The notes: a model not told the origin generated them from the letters alone. Counted from the stretch's first letter, positions 17,506-26,756 are shown. The stretch is DNA of 64,000 bases from Pseudomonadota bacterium (GCA_023451375.1 JAEXZS010000015.1:10554-74553); one strand, 5' to 3'. Translations and numbers: made by a program.

Positions 17506-17708
17506 CTGGCCGAGGCCCACGCCGTCATTGAGCCCTGGCGCATCGACTATAACCACGTCAGGCCGCACTCGGCGCACGGGGATTGACCCCAGGGGCGGGT
17601 GCGCCTGAACCCCGCAGCCGTTCGGCTGTGCAACTTGATCAGCTCCGCCGCTCGGCTGCTCCCGCCGGCGACGCAAATCGGCTATCACCCCCTGGGCTCT
17701 CACAATGA
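17506..17708 (+). pseudogene. IS3-family transposase OrfB, C-terminal fragment with frameshift
   Basis: One frame gives AEAHAVIEPWRIDYNHVRPH then SAHGD, the end of the DDE integrase domain typical of OrfB (…YNxxRPHS). A one-base loss near 17583 brings a TGA; in the shifted frame the normal tail continues as LTPGAGAPEPRSR to a stop at 17706-17708. The catalytic core upstream is missing, consistent with the internal deletion of this element. Confidence 0.75.
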
Positions 17709-17838
17709 TCGAGGAACCAGAGGGGGCGCCTCACCGCCCACCAGGACCCAGCCTAGACCTAAGTACGCGCGTCCTCTCGAAGCACAGCGGTCCTTCCTGC
17801 GTGACACCGCGCCTGTCCCCCGCTATCTCGCGCCGGTG

Positions 17839-18768
17839 ATGAAGGAAACCGAACGCCAGTCCGAGGAACGCAGCTGGGAGACGGCGAAGACGCTCGCCGA
17901 GGCGCTGCCCTATATCCAGGTCTATGATCGCGAGACCGTGGTCATCAAATACGGCGGCCACGCCATGGGCGAAAGCGCGGTGGCCAAGCAGTTCGCCGCC
18001 GACGTGGTGCTGCTGAAGCTGATGGGAGTGAACCCGGTCGTGGTGCACGGCGGCGGGCCGCAGATCAGCGCCATGCTGGAGAAGGCCGGCGTGAAGTCCA
18101 GCTTCGTTGACGGCCTGCGCGTCACCGACGCGGACACCATGGGCGTCGCCGAGATGGTGCTGTCCGGCGCGGTCAACAAGGAGATCGCCCACTGGATCAC
18201 CATGGCGGGCAAGGAGGCCGACGTGCGCGGCGTCGGTCTGTCGGGCAAGGACGCCGGCCTGCTGACGGTCGAGAAGACGCGTCGGACCAAGCGTGATCCG
18301 GACAGCATGATCGAGCACGAAGTCGACCTGGGCTTCGTCGGCGAACCGACCAAGGTCGATCCCAAGCTGATCGCCGGGCTGCTGGCCTCTGAGACCGAGG
18401 ACTGGGTGCCGGTCATCGCCCCCATCGGCGTGGCCGAGGACGGCCAGACCTACAACGTCAACGCCGACACCGTGGCTGGCGCGGTGGCGGGCGCGCTGAA
18501 CGCCAAGCGGATGCTGCTGCTGACCGACGTGGCGGGGGTGAAGGACGCGAACGGCGAGCTGATCCGGCAGATGTCCCTGGAAGAAGCCCAGACGCTGATC
18601 GACGACGGCGTCGCCACCGGCGGCATGATCCCCAAGCTGGAGACCGCCATGGCCGCCGTGCGCGCCGGGGTCGAGGCCGTGGTCATCCTGGACGGCCGTC
18701 GGCCGCACGCCATGCTGGTCGAACTGTTCACCGAGTTCGGCTGCGGCACCCTGGTGAAGGCGTCTTGA
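17839..18768 (+). CDS. argB: Acetylglutamate kinase
   Basis: ArgB phosphorylates N-acetylglutamate in arginine biosynthesis. The 309-residue protein has VVIKYGGHAMGE (phosphate-binding lysine and glycines), VVVHGGGPQISAML, LSGKDAGLL, YNVNADTVAGAVAGAL, LLLTDVAGVKDANG and GGMIPKLETA, in the order expected of the amino acid kinase family. The start is ATG at 17839 (or GTG three bases before); the open frame continues upstream into the IS remnant but is not homologous there. It overlaps the next gene by 4 bp. The nearby insertion lies about 100 bp upstream and may have changed the promoter context. Confidence 0.96.
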   Translation: MKETERQSEERSWETAKTLAEALPYIQVYDRETVVIKYGGHAMGESAVAKQFAADVVLLKLMGVNPVVVHGGGPQISAMLEKAGVKSSFVDGLRVTDADTMGVAEMVLSGAVNKEIAHWITMAGKEADVRGVGLSGKDAGLLTVEKTRRTKRDPDSMIEHEVDLGFVGEPTKVDPKLIAGLLASETEDWVPVIAPIGVAEDGQTYNVNADTVAGAVAGALNAKRMLLLTDVAGVKDANGELIRQMSLEEAQTLIDDGVATGGMIPKLETAMAAVRAGVEAVVILDGRRPHAMLVELFTEFGCGTLVKAS

Positions 18769-19424
18769 TCGACCTGTCCCATGTGCGGACCTGGGTGTTC
18801 GACATGGACGACACCCTCTATCCGCGCGAGCAGGGGCTGATGACGCTCGTCCAGGCGCGCATCAACGCCTATGTCGTCGAGGCGGTCGGGCTGGAGCCGG
18901 AAGAGGCTCGGGTGCTGCAACGTCAGTTTCTGGACGAGCACGGCACGACCCTGGCCGGGCTGATGGCCAACTACACCATCGAGCCGGAGCATTTCCTGCA
19001 GGTCGTGCACGACGTGCCGCTGGACGGGCTGGAGCCCAATCCGCGTCTGGCCGAACAGCTGAAGCGGCTGCCGGGCCGCCGCATCGTCTTCACCAACGGC
19101 GCGCGCGACTATGCGCGCCGCGTGCTGGACCGGGTCGGGATCGCCGACTGCTTCGAGGCCGTCTTCGCCATCGAGGACGGCGACCTGACGCCCAAGCCCG
19201 CGCCGTCCACCTTCCGCCGTGTGATCGAGCGGTTCGGCTTCGAGCCGCGCACCGCCGCCTTCTTCGAAGACACCCCCAGGAACCTGGAGCCGGCCAAGGC
19301 GATGGGCATGGCCACCATCCTGATCGGCGACGGGCACGGCAAAGCGATCGGCGATCACATCGACCATGTCGCCCCCGATCTTCTCGACTTTCTTTCCTCC
19401 GTGACCTTCAAGGACGCCGCATGA
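18765..19424 (+). CDS. HAD-family hydrolase, pyrimidine 5'-nucleotidase type
   Basis: A 219-residue haloacid-dehalogenase phosphatase. Motif I is VFDMDDTLYP (nucleophile and acid/base Asp), motif II is IVFTNGARDYA, motif III lysine is in TPKPAPSTF, and motif IV is AAFFEDTPRNL. The DMDDTLYP variant is characteristic of the pyrimidine-5'-nucleotidase (SDT1/PPM1-like) subgroup, though the natural substrate in bacteria is often unclear. It starts with TTG overlapping the argB stop and is followed by dapD with an ATGA overlap, so it is co-expressed with amino-acid biosynthesis genes. Confidence 0.9.
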   Translation: MIDLSHVRTWVFDMDDTLYPREQGLMTLVQARINAYVVEAVGLEPEEARVLQRQFLDEHGTTLAGLMANYTIEPEHFLQVVHDVPLDGLEPNPRLAEQLKRLPGRRIVFTNGARDYARRVLDRVGIADCFEAVFAIEDGDLTPKPAPSTFRRVIERFGFEPRTAAFFEDTPRNLEPAKAMGMATILIGDGHGKAIGDHIDHVAPDLLDFLSSVTFKDAA

Positions 19425-20278
19425 CCGACCTGTCGCATCTGGAATCCGTCATCGAGGCGGCCTGGGAAGAGCGCGTCGGCGTCTCGGCCGCCACCCACGG
19501 CGAGGTCCGCGACGGGGTGGAGACCGCCCTGACCCTGCTCGATTCCGGCCAGGCGCGCGTCGCCTCGCGCGGGGCCGACGGCGTCTGGACGACGCATCAA
19601 TGGCTGAAGAAGGCCGTGCTGCTGTCCTTCCGCCTGAATGACAACCAGATCATGCGCGCCGGCGATCGGGGGCCGACCAGCCACGCCCCGGGGATCGGGC
19701 CTTACTGGGACAAGGTGCCGAACAAGTTCGGCGACTGGGCCGCCGCGGACTACCAAGCCGCCGGCTTCCGTTCCGTGCCCGGGGCCATCGTCCGCCAGGG
19801 CGCCTACATCGCGAAGAACGTGGTGCTGATGCCGTCCTTTGTGAACATCGGCGCCTATGTCGACGAGGGGTCGATGGTCGACGCCTGGGCCACCGTCGGC
19901 TCCTGCGCCCAGATCGGCAAGAACGTCCACCTGTCGGGCGGCGCGGGCATCGGCGGCGTGCTGGAGCCGCTGCAGGCCAACCCCACCATCATCGAAGACG
20001 GCTGCTTCATCGGCGCGCGCGCCGAGGTGGCCGAGGGCGTCATCGTGCGCGAGGGCGCGGTCCTGGCCATGGGCGTCTATCTGTCCGCCTCGACCAAGAT
20101 CGTCGATCGCGCGACGGGCGAGGTCTTCCGGGGCGAGGTGCCGGCCTATTCGGTCGTCGTGCCGGGATCGCTGCCGGACGCGAACGGCGGGCCGTCGCTA
20201 TACTGCGCCGTCATCGTCAAGCGGGTGGACGCCCAGACCCGCGCCAAGACCGGGGTCAACGAACTGTTGCGGGATTGA
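19421..20278 (+). CDS. dapD: Tetrahydrodipicolinate N-succinyltransferase
   Basis: DapD adds succinyl from succinyl-CoA to tetrahydrodipicolinate in the lysine/diaminopimelate pathway. The 285-residue length is usual. The N-terminal helical domain carries WLKKAVLLSFRLNDN. The left-handed beta-helix has hexapeptide repeats with IAKNVVLMPSFVNIGAYVDE, MVDAWATVGSCAQIGKNVHL and VLEPLQANPTIIEDGCFIGA. The C-terminal tail contains VVVPGSLP and YCAVIVKRVDAQTR. It overlaps the preceding gene by 4 bp. The next 150 bases before cysD hold no clear signal. Confidence 0.97.
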   Translation: MTDLSHLESVIEAAWEERVGVSAATHGEVRDGVETALTLLDSGQARVASRGADGVWTTHQWLKKAVLLSFRLNDNQIMRAGDRGPTSHAPGIGPYWDKVPNKFGDWAAADYQAAGFRSVPGAIVRQGAYIAKNVVLMPSFVNIGAYVDEGSMVDAWATVGSCAQIGKNVHLSGGAGIGGVLEPLQANPTIIEDGCFIGARAEVAEGVIVREGAVLAMGVYLSASTKIVDRATGEVFRGEVPAYSVVVPGSLPDANGGPSLYCAVIVKRVDAQTRAKTGVNELLRD

Positions 20279-20431
20279 TAAGCGCCGGCATCGCGCGGAA
20301 CCGGGCAGGGGATCGCGAGCGCGCCAGGATGAGTATGATTTCTGAGCCGCGCTCATAGTATCCATCGTTTGCGTCCGACCAGGCTTTGCGGTGACTAGGC
20401 CGCCTTTGAACGAGCGAACGCCTTGCCTTCC

Positions 20432-21370
20432 ATGTTTGACGCCTCCTTGGAACCGGCCGCCCTGTCGGGCGAGCGCCTGACCCATCTCCAGCGCCTGGAG
20501 GCCGAGAGCATCCACATCATGCGCGAGGTGGCGGCCGAGGCCGAGCGGCCGGTGATGCTGTATTCGATCGGCAAGGATTCCGCCGTGATGCTGCATCTGG
20601 CGCGAAAGGCCTTCTATCCGTCCCGCCCGCCGTTTCCGCTGCTGCACGTCGATACGACGTGGAAGTTCCGGGCCATGTACGAGATGCGCGAACGGATGGC
20701 CGCCGAACTGGGCTTCGACCTCTTGGTGCACAAGAACCCCGACGCCGTGGCGCGCGGGATCAATCCGTTCGAGCACGGCTCGGCGCTGCACACCGACCTG
20801 TGGAAGACCGAGGGGCTGAAGCAGGCGCTGAACCTGCACGGCTTCGATGCGGCCTTCGGCGGCGCCCGGCGCGACGAGGAGAAGTCGCGGGCCAAGGAGC
20901 GCATCTTCTCCTTCCGCACCGCGGAGCACCGCTGGGATCCCAAGAACCAGCGACCCGAGCTCTGGCGGCTGTACAACACTCGCAAGCGGCCGGGCGAGAG
21001 CATCCGCGTCTTCCCCATCTCCAACTGGACCGAGCTGGACGTCTGGCAATACATCCACCTGGAGAACATCCCCATCGTGCCGCTGTACCTGGCTGAGCCA
21101 AGGCCGGTGGTGGAGCGCGACGGGGCCCTGATCATGGTCGACGACGAGCGGTTCCCGCTGCGCCCAGGCGAGACGCCCAAAGTGCGCTCGGTCAGGTTTC
21201 GCACCCTGGGCTGCTATCCGCTGACGGGGGCGGTGGAGAGCACCGCCGCGACCCTGACCGAGATCATCCAGGAGATGCTGCTGACCACGACGTCCGAGCG
21301 CCAGGGGCGGGTCATCGACCACGACCAGTCCGCTTCGATGGAGAAGAAGAAGCAGGAGGGCTATTTCTGA
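20432..21370 (+). CDS. cysD: Sulfate adenylyltransferase subunit 2
   Basis: CysD is the adenylyl-transferring subunit of ATP sulfurylase, which with CysN makes APS from sulfate and ATP. About 312 residues. The PP-loop pyrophosphatase motif is YSIGKDSAVMLHLARKA near residue 45; further family blocks are FGGARRDEEKSRAKERIFSF and RVFPISNWTELDVWQYI. The ATG at 20432 is chosen; a TTG nine bases upstream is equally possible, and neither has a strong ribosome-binding site. The stop overlaps the cysNC start by one base (TGATG). Confidence 0.95.
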   Translation: MFDASLEPAALSGERLTHLQRLEAESIHIMREVAAEAERPVMLYSIGKDSAVMLHLARKAFYPSRPPFPLLHVDTTWKFRAMYEMRERMAAELGFDLLVHKNPDAVARGINPFEHGSALHTDLWKTEGLKQALNLHGFDAAFGGARRDEEKSRAKERIFSFRTAEHRWDPKNQRPELWRLYNTRKRPGESIRVFPISNWTELDVWQYIHLENIPIVPLYLAEPRPVVERDGALIMVDDERFPLRPGETPKVRSVRFRTLGCYPLTGAVESTAATLTEIIQEMLLTTTSERQGRVIDHDQSASMEKKKQEGYF

Positions 21371-23295
21371 TGGCCGCCAAGATCTACGAAGCGTCCGACC
21401 TGATCGCGACCGACATCGGCGCCTATCTGGACGCCCACCAGCACAAGAGCCTGCTGCGCTTCATCACCTGCGGCAGCGTGGACGACGGCAAGTCCACCCT
21501 GATCGGCCGGCTGCTCTACGATTCCAAGATGATCTTCGAGGATCAGATGGCGGCGCTGGAGGCGGACAGCCGCCGTGTCGGCACGCAAGGCGGGGACATC
21601 GACTTCGCCCTTCTGGTCGACGGCCTGGCCGCCGAGCGCGAGCAGGGCATCACCATCGACGTGGCCTATCGCTTCTTCTCGACCGAGACGCGCAAGTTCA
21701 TCGTGGCCGACACGCCGGGCCACGAGCAATACACCCGCAACATGGTCACCGGCGCCTCGACGGCCGACGCAGCCGTGATCCTGATCGACGCGCGCCGGGG
21801 CGTGCTGACCCAGACCCGGCGGCACGCCTATCTGGTCAGTCTCTTGGGCATCCGCCACGTGATCCTGGCGGTCAACAAGATGGACCTGACGGGCTGGTCG
21901 CAAGCGGTGTTCGACGAGATCGTCGCCGACTTCCGCGCCTTCGCCGACCGCATCGGGCTTGAGCGCTTCCATGCCGTGCCGATCTCGGCCTTGCGCGGGG
22001 ACAACATCACCGAGCCGGGGACCCGCGCGCCCTGGTACGCCGGGCCGCCGCTGATGGCGCTGCTGGAAAGCCTGCCGGTCGACGACGACCTGCGCGCCGA
22101 TCCCTTCCGCATGCCGGTGCAGTGGGTCAACCGGCCGAACCTGGACTTCCGCGGCTTCTCCGGCCTGATCGCGGCGGGAACCGTCCGCCCCGGCGACCCG
22201 GTCCGCGTCCTGCCGTCGGGCAAGACCTCCAGCGTCGGCCGCATCGTCACCGCCGACGGCGACCTGGCCCAGGCTGTCGCCGGCCAGTCCGTGACCCTGA
22301 CCTTGGCGGACGAGATCGACGTCTCTCGCGGCGACTTGCTGGCCGCCGGCGACGCGCCGCCCGAGGCCGCCGACCAGTTCGAGGCGACCCTGGTCTGGAT
22401 GGACGAGGACGCCATGCTGCCGGGCCGGCCCTATCTGCTCAAGATCGGCGCCCGGCTGGTGGGGGCGACCATCACCGAGCCCAAGCACAAGGTCGACGTG
22501 AACACGCTCGAGCAGCGCCCCGCCAAGCGGCTGGAGCTGAACGAGATCGGCGTCTGCAACCTGTCGCTGGACGCCCCCGTCGCCTTCGAGCCCTATGCGG
22601 CCAACCGCGACCTGGGCGGCTTCATCCTGATCGACCGCATCTCCAACCGCACGGTCGGCGCCGGGATGCTGCACTTCGCGCTGCGCCGGGCGCACAACAT
22701 CCACTGGCAGGACCTGTCGGTGGACAAGGCCGCCCGCGCCGCGATCAAGAACCAGAAGGGGCGGGTCATCTGGCTGACCGGCCTGTCCGGCGCCGGCAAG
22801 TCGACCATCGCCGACCTGGTGGAGAAGCGGCTGCACGCCGACGGCCGCCACACCTATCTGCTGGACGGCGACAACGTGCGGCACGGCCTGAACCGCGACC
22901 TGGGCTTCACCGAAGAAGATCGGGTCGAGAACATCCGCCGCGTCGCTGAGGTGGCGCGCCTGATGGCCGACGCCGGCCTGATCGTCATCACCGCCTTCAT
23001 CTCCCCCTTCCGGGCCGAGCGCCGCATGGCGCGCGAGCTGATGGCCAAGGGCGAGTTCGTCGAGGTCCACGTCGACACCCCGCTCGCCGTCGCGGAGGCC
23101 CGAGACGTCAAGGGCCTCTACCGCAAGGCCCGTTCGGGCGAGCTGAAGAACTTCACCGGCATCGACAGCCCCTACGAGGCGCCGGAAGCCCCCGAGATCC
23201 GCGTCGACACTTCGGTCATGTCGGCCGAGCAGGCGGCCGAGCGGATCGTGGAATGGCTGGACCGCGCCGATCCGGCCGACGAGTTCAGCATCTAG
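21370..23295 (+). CDS. cysNC: Fused sulfate adenylyltransferase subunit 1 / adenylylsulfate kinase
   Basis: A 641-residue fusion. Residues about 1-440 are CysN, a GTPase that drives APS formation (GSVDDGKSTLIGRLLYDSK P-loop, DTPGHEQYTRNMVTGAS, VNKMDL). Residues about 455-641 are CysC, which phosphorylates APS to PAPS (GLSGAGKSTIADLVEKRL P-loop, LDGDNVRHGLNRDLGF, FISPFRAERRMAREL). This fusion is common in alphaproteobacteria. It is translated together with cysD. No reductase genes follow. The plus-strand unit ends here, and a 111-bp gap separates it from the first halogenase gene. Confidence 0.97.
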   Translation: MAAKIYEASDLIATDIGAYLDAHQHKSLLRFITCGSVDDGKSTLIGRLLYDSKMIFEDQMAALEADSRRVGTQGGDIDFALLVDGLAAEREQGITIDVAYRFFSTETRKFIVADTPGHEQYTRNMVTGASTADAAVILIDARRGVLTQTRRHAYLVSLLGIRHVILAVNKMDLTGWSQAVFDEIVADFRAFADRIGLERFHAVPISALRGDNITEPGTRAPWYAGPPLMALLESLPVDDDLRADPFRMPVQWVNRPNLDFRGFSGLIAAGTVRPGDPVRVLPSGKTSSVGRIVTADGDLAQAVAGQSVTLTLADEIDVSRGDLLAAGDAPPEAADQFEATLVWMDEDAMLPGRPYLLKIGARLVGATITEPKHKVDVNTLEQRPAKRLELNEIGVCNLSLDAPVAFEPYAANRDLGGFILIDRISNRTVGAGMLHFALRRAHNIHWQDLSVDKAARAAIKNQKGRVIWLTGLSGAGKSTIADLVEKRLHADGRHTYLLDGDNVRHGLNRDLGFTEEDRVENIRRVAEVARLMADAGLIVITAFISPFRAERRMARELMAKGEFVEVHVDTPLAVAEARDVKGLYRKARSGELKNFTGIDSPYEAPEAPEIRVDTSVMSAEQAAERIVEWLDRADPADEFSI

Positions 23296-23406
23296 AGCGA
23301 CCGCGCTTGATCCCCTATCGGCTTGCCGTCGCTTCGGCCTAACGCAGGCCGGCCGTACATCCCATCCTGCCCGACGGCTTGGCGCGCCCTTCGAGGTGGG
23401 TCATAG

Positions 23407-24954
23407 ATGGGGAAAAGTCAGACAAAAAGGTCGGAGATGGCGGGTCAGGCAGGGCGGGACGCTGGCATCAGGGATGTGGTCATCGTCGGCGGCGGAACCG
23501 CCGGCTGGATGAGCGCGGCGGCCCTGGCGGTGATGATCGCCCCCGCCGGGGTGCGCGTCACCCTGATTGAGTCCAGCGAGATCGGGACGGTCGGCGTGGG
23601 CGAATCCACCCTGCCGCACATCCGCGACTTCAACCGGCGCCTGGCCGTGGACGAGGCCGAGTTCATGCGGGCGACCCGCGCCACCTTCAAATTGGCCATC
23701 CGTTTCGACGACTGGGCGCGGATCGGCGACAGCTATTTCCATCCCTTCGGCGACTACGGCGCGCCCGGCGGCGCGGTTCCCTTCCATCACTACTGGCTGC
23801 GCGGTCGGCAGGCCGGCGACGTAGGATCGCTGGACGACTACGCCCTGCCGATCGTCGCGGCGCGCGCCGGGCGCTTCGGGCCGCCGGCCGAGGATGCGCG
23901 CTCGATCCTGTCGACCTTCGACTACGCCTATCACCTGGACGCCACCCTCTATGCGGGCTTTCTGCGGCGCTTCGCCGAGGCGCGGGGCGTGACGCGGATC
24001 GACGGCCGGATCACCGCGGTGGCGCAGGACGGCGAGGCGGGGACCCTCCGATCGGTGACGCTGGAGGACGGGCGCGAGGTCGCGGGCGACCTCTTCATCG
24101 ACTGTTCGGGCTTCCGCGGGCTGCTGATCGAACAGACGCTGAAGGGCGGCTACACCGACTGGTCGCACTGGCTGCCGTGCGATCGGGCCGTGGCCATCCC
24201 GTGCGTCGCCGGCGAGGGCCCCACCGCGCCCTTCACCCGCGCGCAGGCGCTGGAGGCGGGGTGGCGCTTCCGCATTCCGCTGCAGCACCGGGTCGGCAAC
24301 GGCTATGTCTATTCCAGCGCCTTTCTGGAGGCCGAGGCGGCGGAGGCGCGGCTGAGGGGCCTGTTGGAAGGCGAGGCGCTGCGGCCGGCCAACCACCTGC
24401 GTTTCCAGGCGGGCCAGAGGACGCGGAACTGGATCGCCAACTGCGTCTCTGTCGGGCTCGCCTCGGGCTTCATCGAGCCGCTGGAATCGACCAGCATCTA
24501 TCTGATCCAGGCCTCGATCTCGAAGCTGGTCGAGCTGTGGCCGTCCGGGCCGCGCGACACGGCGGCGGCGCGGGAGTTCAACCGCCAGATGGATGCCCAA
24601 TACGCGCGCATCCGCGACTTCATCATCCTGCACTATGCGGCGACCGAGCGGGAAGACGCGCCCTTCTGGCGCGCGGTGCGCGAGACGCCGCCGCCGGACA
24701 GCCTGGCCGAGAAGGTCGAACTGTTCCGCGAGAAGGGGGTGGTTCAGACCTATGACGAGGGCCTGTTCCGGTATCCCTCCTGGGCGGCGGTCTATCTGGG
24801 CCAGCGGGTCGAGCCGCGCCACATCCACGCCCTGGCCGCGGCCGAGGACGCCGGCCGCGTCGCCGCCGGCCTGCAGCGGCTGCGCGGCGCAGTCCGACAG
24901 GCGGCGGAGAGCCTGCCGACGCAGGACGCCTATATCGCCGGCTACTGCGCCTGA
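23407..24954 (+). CDS. Flavin-dependent halogenase, tryptophan-halogenase family (copy 1)
   Basis: 515 residues. FAD-binding VVIVGGGTAGWMSAAAL at about 24-40. The VGVGESTLPHIRDF segment is the flavin/catalytic tunnel strap, and ATFKLAIRFDDW carries the catalytic-type lysine. EPLESTSIYLIQ holds the glutamate that pairs with the lysine in PrnA-like enzymes. The halogenase tryptophan motif WxWxIP is altered to WRFRIP. All three copies in the window keep both key residues. The family halogenates indoles with FADH2, halide and O2, but relatives next to TonB receptors in Brevundimonas and Xanthomonas have unknown physiological substrates. This copy is separate from copies 2 and 3. It is convergent with the GH9 gene, the ends overlapping by 13 bp. 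The start is ATG at 23407 with GAGG ten bases upstream; ATG at 23437 is an alternative. Confidence 0.88.
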   Translation: MGKSQTKRSEMAGQAGRDAGIRDVVIVGGGTAGWMSAAALAVMIAPAGVRVTLIESSEIGTVGVGESTLPHIRDFNRRLAVDEAEFMRATRATFKLAIRFDDWARIGDSYFHPFGDYGAPGGAVPFHHYWLRGRQAGDVGSLDDYALPIVAARAGRFGPPAEDARSILSTFDYAYHLDATLYAGFLRRFAEARGVTRIDGRITAVAQDGEAGTLRSVTLEDGREVAGDLFIDCSGFRGLLIEQTLKGGYTDWSHWLPCDRAVAIPCVAGEGPTAPFTRAQALEAGWRFRIPLQHRVGNGYVYSSAFLEAEAAEARLRGLLEGEALRPANHLRFQAGQRTRNWIANCVSVGLASGFIEPLESTSIYLIQASISKLVELWPSGPRDTAAAREFNRQMDAQYARIRDFIILHYAATEREDAPFWRAVRETPPPDSLAEKVELFREKGVVQTYDEGLFRYPSWAAVYLGQRVEPRHIHALAAAEDAGRVAAGLQRLRGAVRQAAESLPTQDAYIAGYCA

Positions 24955-26756
24955 GGATCGATGAAGGCGGCGACCCAGACCAGGGGCGCGTTCCAGTTGA
25001 TGGCCACCTCGTTCAGCGCGTAGGAGTCGATGTGGTCGGCCCAGCAGGCGAGGGGCGCGCAGCGCCCCTGCATCGACTTGGCTACCTCGTCGGCCATGTT
25101 GGTGTTGTTCGGCCCGCCCGACAGGGCTCCGGCCGGCGGTTCGGGCCAGTCCGGGCCCGCGCCCGCCGCCCAGAAGCGATGGTGCGGATGGCGCATCGCC
25201 CGTTCGCCCCAGCCGGAGATGAACGACTGGTCCAGCGGATTGCGGCCCAGCAGATAGTCCAGGCTGGCGACGACGCCCTGTCGGAAGGCGGCCTCGCCGG
25301 TGAAATCGTGGGCCAGGCCCAGGATCATTGCGCGGTTCATCAGCACGCTGTTCGAGCCCCATTCGAAGCGATCGCCCCCCCGCGGGAAGGCGTAGCCCTG
25401 GGTCTTCGCCTCGGCGAGATACTGGCGGGCGGCGGCGACTAGGTTGTCGCGAGCGGTCCGGCGTTCCGCTTCGGACAAGCGCGGCGCCGACGCCAGGGTG
25501 ACGGTCCCAAGCGCGGCCGTCTGGGCGAAAGCGGGATCGCCCGTGGCGGAGGCGCCCGAGCGCGGCCCGCCTAGCCAATAGGTCGAGGCGCGGGCGTCGG
25601 CTTCATAGGCCGCCTCGCCCGTCGTGGCCCAAAGCTCCGCCGCCGCCCAGTAGAATTCGTCCGCCGGCCCTCTGTCGCCATAGGGGCCTCCGCCGTCGAA
25701 GCGGCCGTCGGCGAATAGGTCTGGATGAGCCTTGGCGGCGGCATAGGCTGTCCGCGCGGCGGCCAGGCATCGGTCGGCGAAGGCGGCGTCGATGTCGCGC
25801 CAGACGCGGGCGCACTGGGCCCCGACGGCGGCCAGGTTCAGCGTCGCCGCCGTGCTGGGCGGATAGAGGAAGCGTGGCTGCGGATCGTCGGCGGGCGCCA
25901 TCGGCAGGGCCGTCCAGGCGCGGTCGTGCACCTTGTGATGAACCAGACCGCCCGCGTCGACCATGCGCGGAACCTCATCCACCAGCACGGCCGCGCGGGC
26001 GCCCTCGGGGACCTGCATGCGCAGCAGGAACTCCAACTGGAAGCGCGCTTCGTTCAGCAGATCGTCGACGTCGTCGCCGGCCTCGGGGATGTCGGCGGTC
26101 CCGTCTGCGAATGGCGACAGCCCGAGCCGCTGGGCGCGCTCGTGGGCGTGGACCAGGGTCCAGACGGCGATGCCGCCGTTGACGACATACTTGCCGTGGT
26201 CGCCCGCGTCATACCAGCCGCCCGTCACGTCCAGCCGATAGTCGCAGCCCGGCCAGTCGACGCCGCGCTGATCCCGGCCGGAGAAGCAGGTGACGACCTC
26301 CTGCGGATGACCGGCGGGGCGGGCAAGGTCGGGGCGGGCGACATGCGCCGCCAGGATCGGGACGCCGGCGCGGTTCTGATAGAAATAGGCCAGCGCGTCG
26401 CGCTTCAGGTCGGCGAACGGGCGCTGGGCGACGCGAAAGGCGCGGCGCCGGTCGCCGACGATCAGGCTGTAGTCGCCCTCGGGCAGGGGAGCGACCTCGA
26501 TCTGGTGCACGCGTTCGCCGGACGCGGCGTCAAGGCCGAAGGGATGGGTGCGGCCCTCGGCCCGCGTGGCCCCGGCGGCGTCGAGAACGCGCCATGCCAG
26601 CGGCCCTTCATCTTCGGCGGCCAGCGTCATGCCGATGGGACCGCCCGCCTCATAACCCGACTGGTTCAGGCGAAGGGCGGGCAGGTCAGCCGCCTGTGCG
26701 GGCGCGGCGAGGATCAGGGCCGTGGTCGCGGCGCAGGCGAAAAGGACGGCCTTCAT
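24942..26756 (-). CDS. Secreted glycoside hydrolase family 9 (endo-beta-glucanase type)
   Basis: 604 residues with a Sec signal peptide (LFACAATTALILAAPAQA-A). An N-terminal Ig-like CelD_N domain (about 27-115, LRLNQSGYEAGGPIGMTL) precedes the (alpha/alpha)6 barrel. Family signatures are DVTGGWYDAGDHGKYVVNGG with the catalytic base Asp pair, ISGWGERAMRHPHHRFW with the conserved His, and DSYALNEVAINWNAPLVW with the proton-donor Glu. GH9 enzymes with this N-terminal domain cut cellulose, mixed-linkage glucan or xyloglucan; some act as exo-glucosidases. It overlaps the preceding small secreted protein gene by 4 bp (ATGA), so the two are co-expressed from a promoter near 27373. It extends this region beyond pure xylan. 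Confidence 0.9.
   Translation of the reverse strand: MKAVLFACAATTALILAAPAQAADLPALRLNQSGYEAGGPIGMTLAAEDEGPLAWRVLDAAGATRAEGRTHPFGLDAASGERVHQIEVAPLPEGDYSLIVGDRRRAFRVAQRPFADLKRDALAYFYQNRAGVPILAAHVARPDLARPAGHPQEVVTCFSGRDQRGVDWPGCDYRLDVTGGWYDAGDHGKYVVNGGIAVWTLVHAHERAQRLGLSPFADGTADIPEAGDDVDDLLNEARFQLEFLLRMQVPEGARAAVLVDEVPRMVDAGGLVHHKVHDRAWTALPMAPADDPQPRFLYPPSTAATLNLAAVGAQCARVWRDIDAAFADRCLAAARTAYAAAKAHPDLFADGRFDGGGPYGDRGPADEFYWAAAELWATTGEAAYEADARASTYWLGGPRSGASATGDPAFAQTAALGTVTLASAPRLSEAERRTARDNLVAAARQYLAEAKTQGYAFPRGGDRFEWGSNSVLMNRAMILGLAHDFTGEAAFRQGVVASLDYLLGRNPLDQSFISGWGERAMRHPHHRFWAAGAGPDWPEPPAGALSGGPNNTNMADEVAKSMQGRCAPLACWADHIDSYALNEVAINWNAPLVWVAAFIDPQAQ

Larger units (their letters stand above)
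17174..17733 (+). mobile_element. IS3-family element, internally deleted remnant
   Basis: The ends form imperfect terminal inverted repeats: TGAGGGCGCCCCCT at 17174-17187 and, on the other strand, TGAGGCGCCCCCTCTGG ending at 17733. Between them lie the start of an OrfA-type transposase and, after a large deletion, the last part of OrfB. A whole element of this group is about 1.2-1.3 kb, whereas this one is 560 bp. I see no 3-4 bp target duplication (CATC before, CCGC after). It lies between the polysaccharide locus and argB, about 100 bp upstream of the argB start, and cannot move by itself. Confidence 0.8.

Noticed and set aside
23296..23406. Terminator or regulatory element between cysNC and halogenase copy 1
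   Set aside because: Some short GC-rich complementarity is present, but there is no stable stem with a T-run and neither of the two recurrent motifs.
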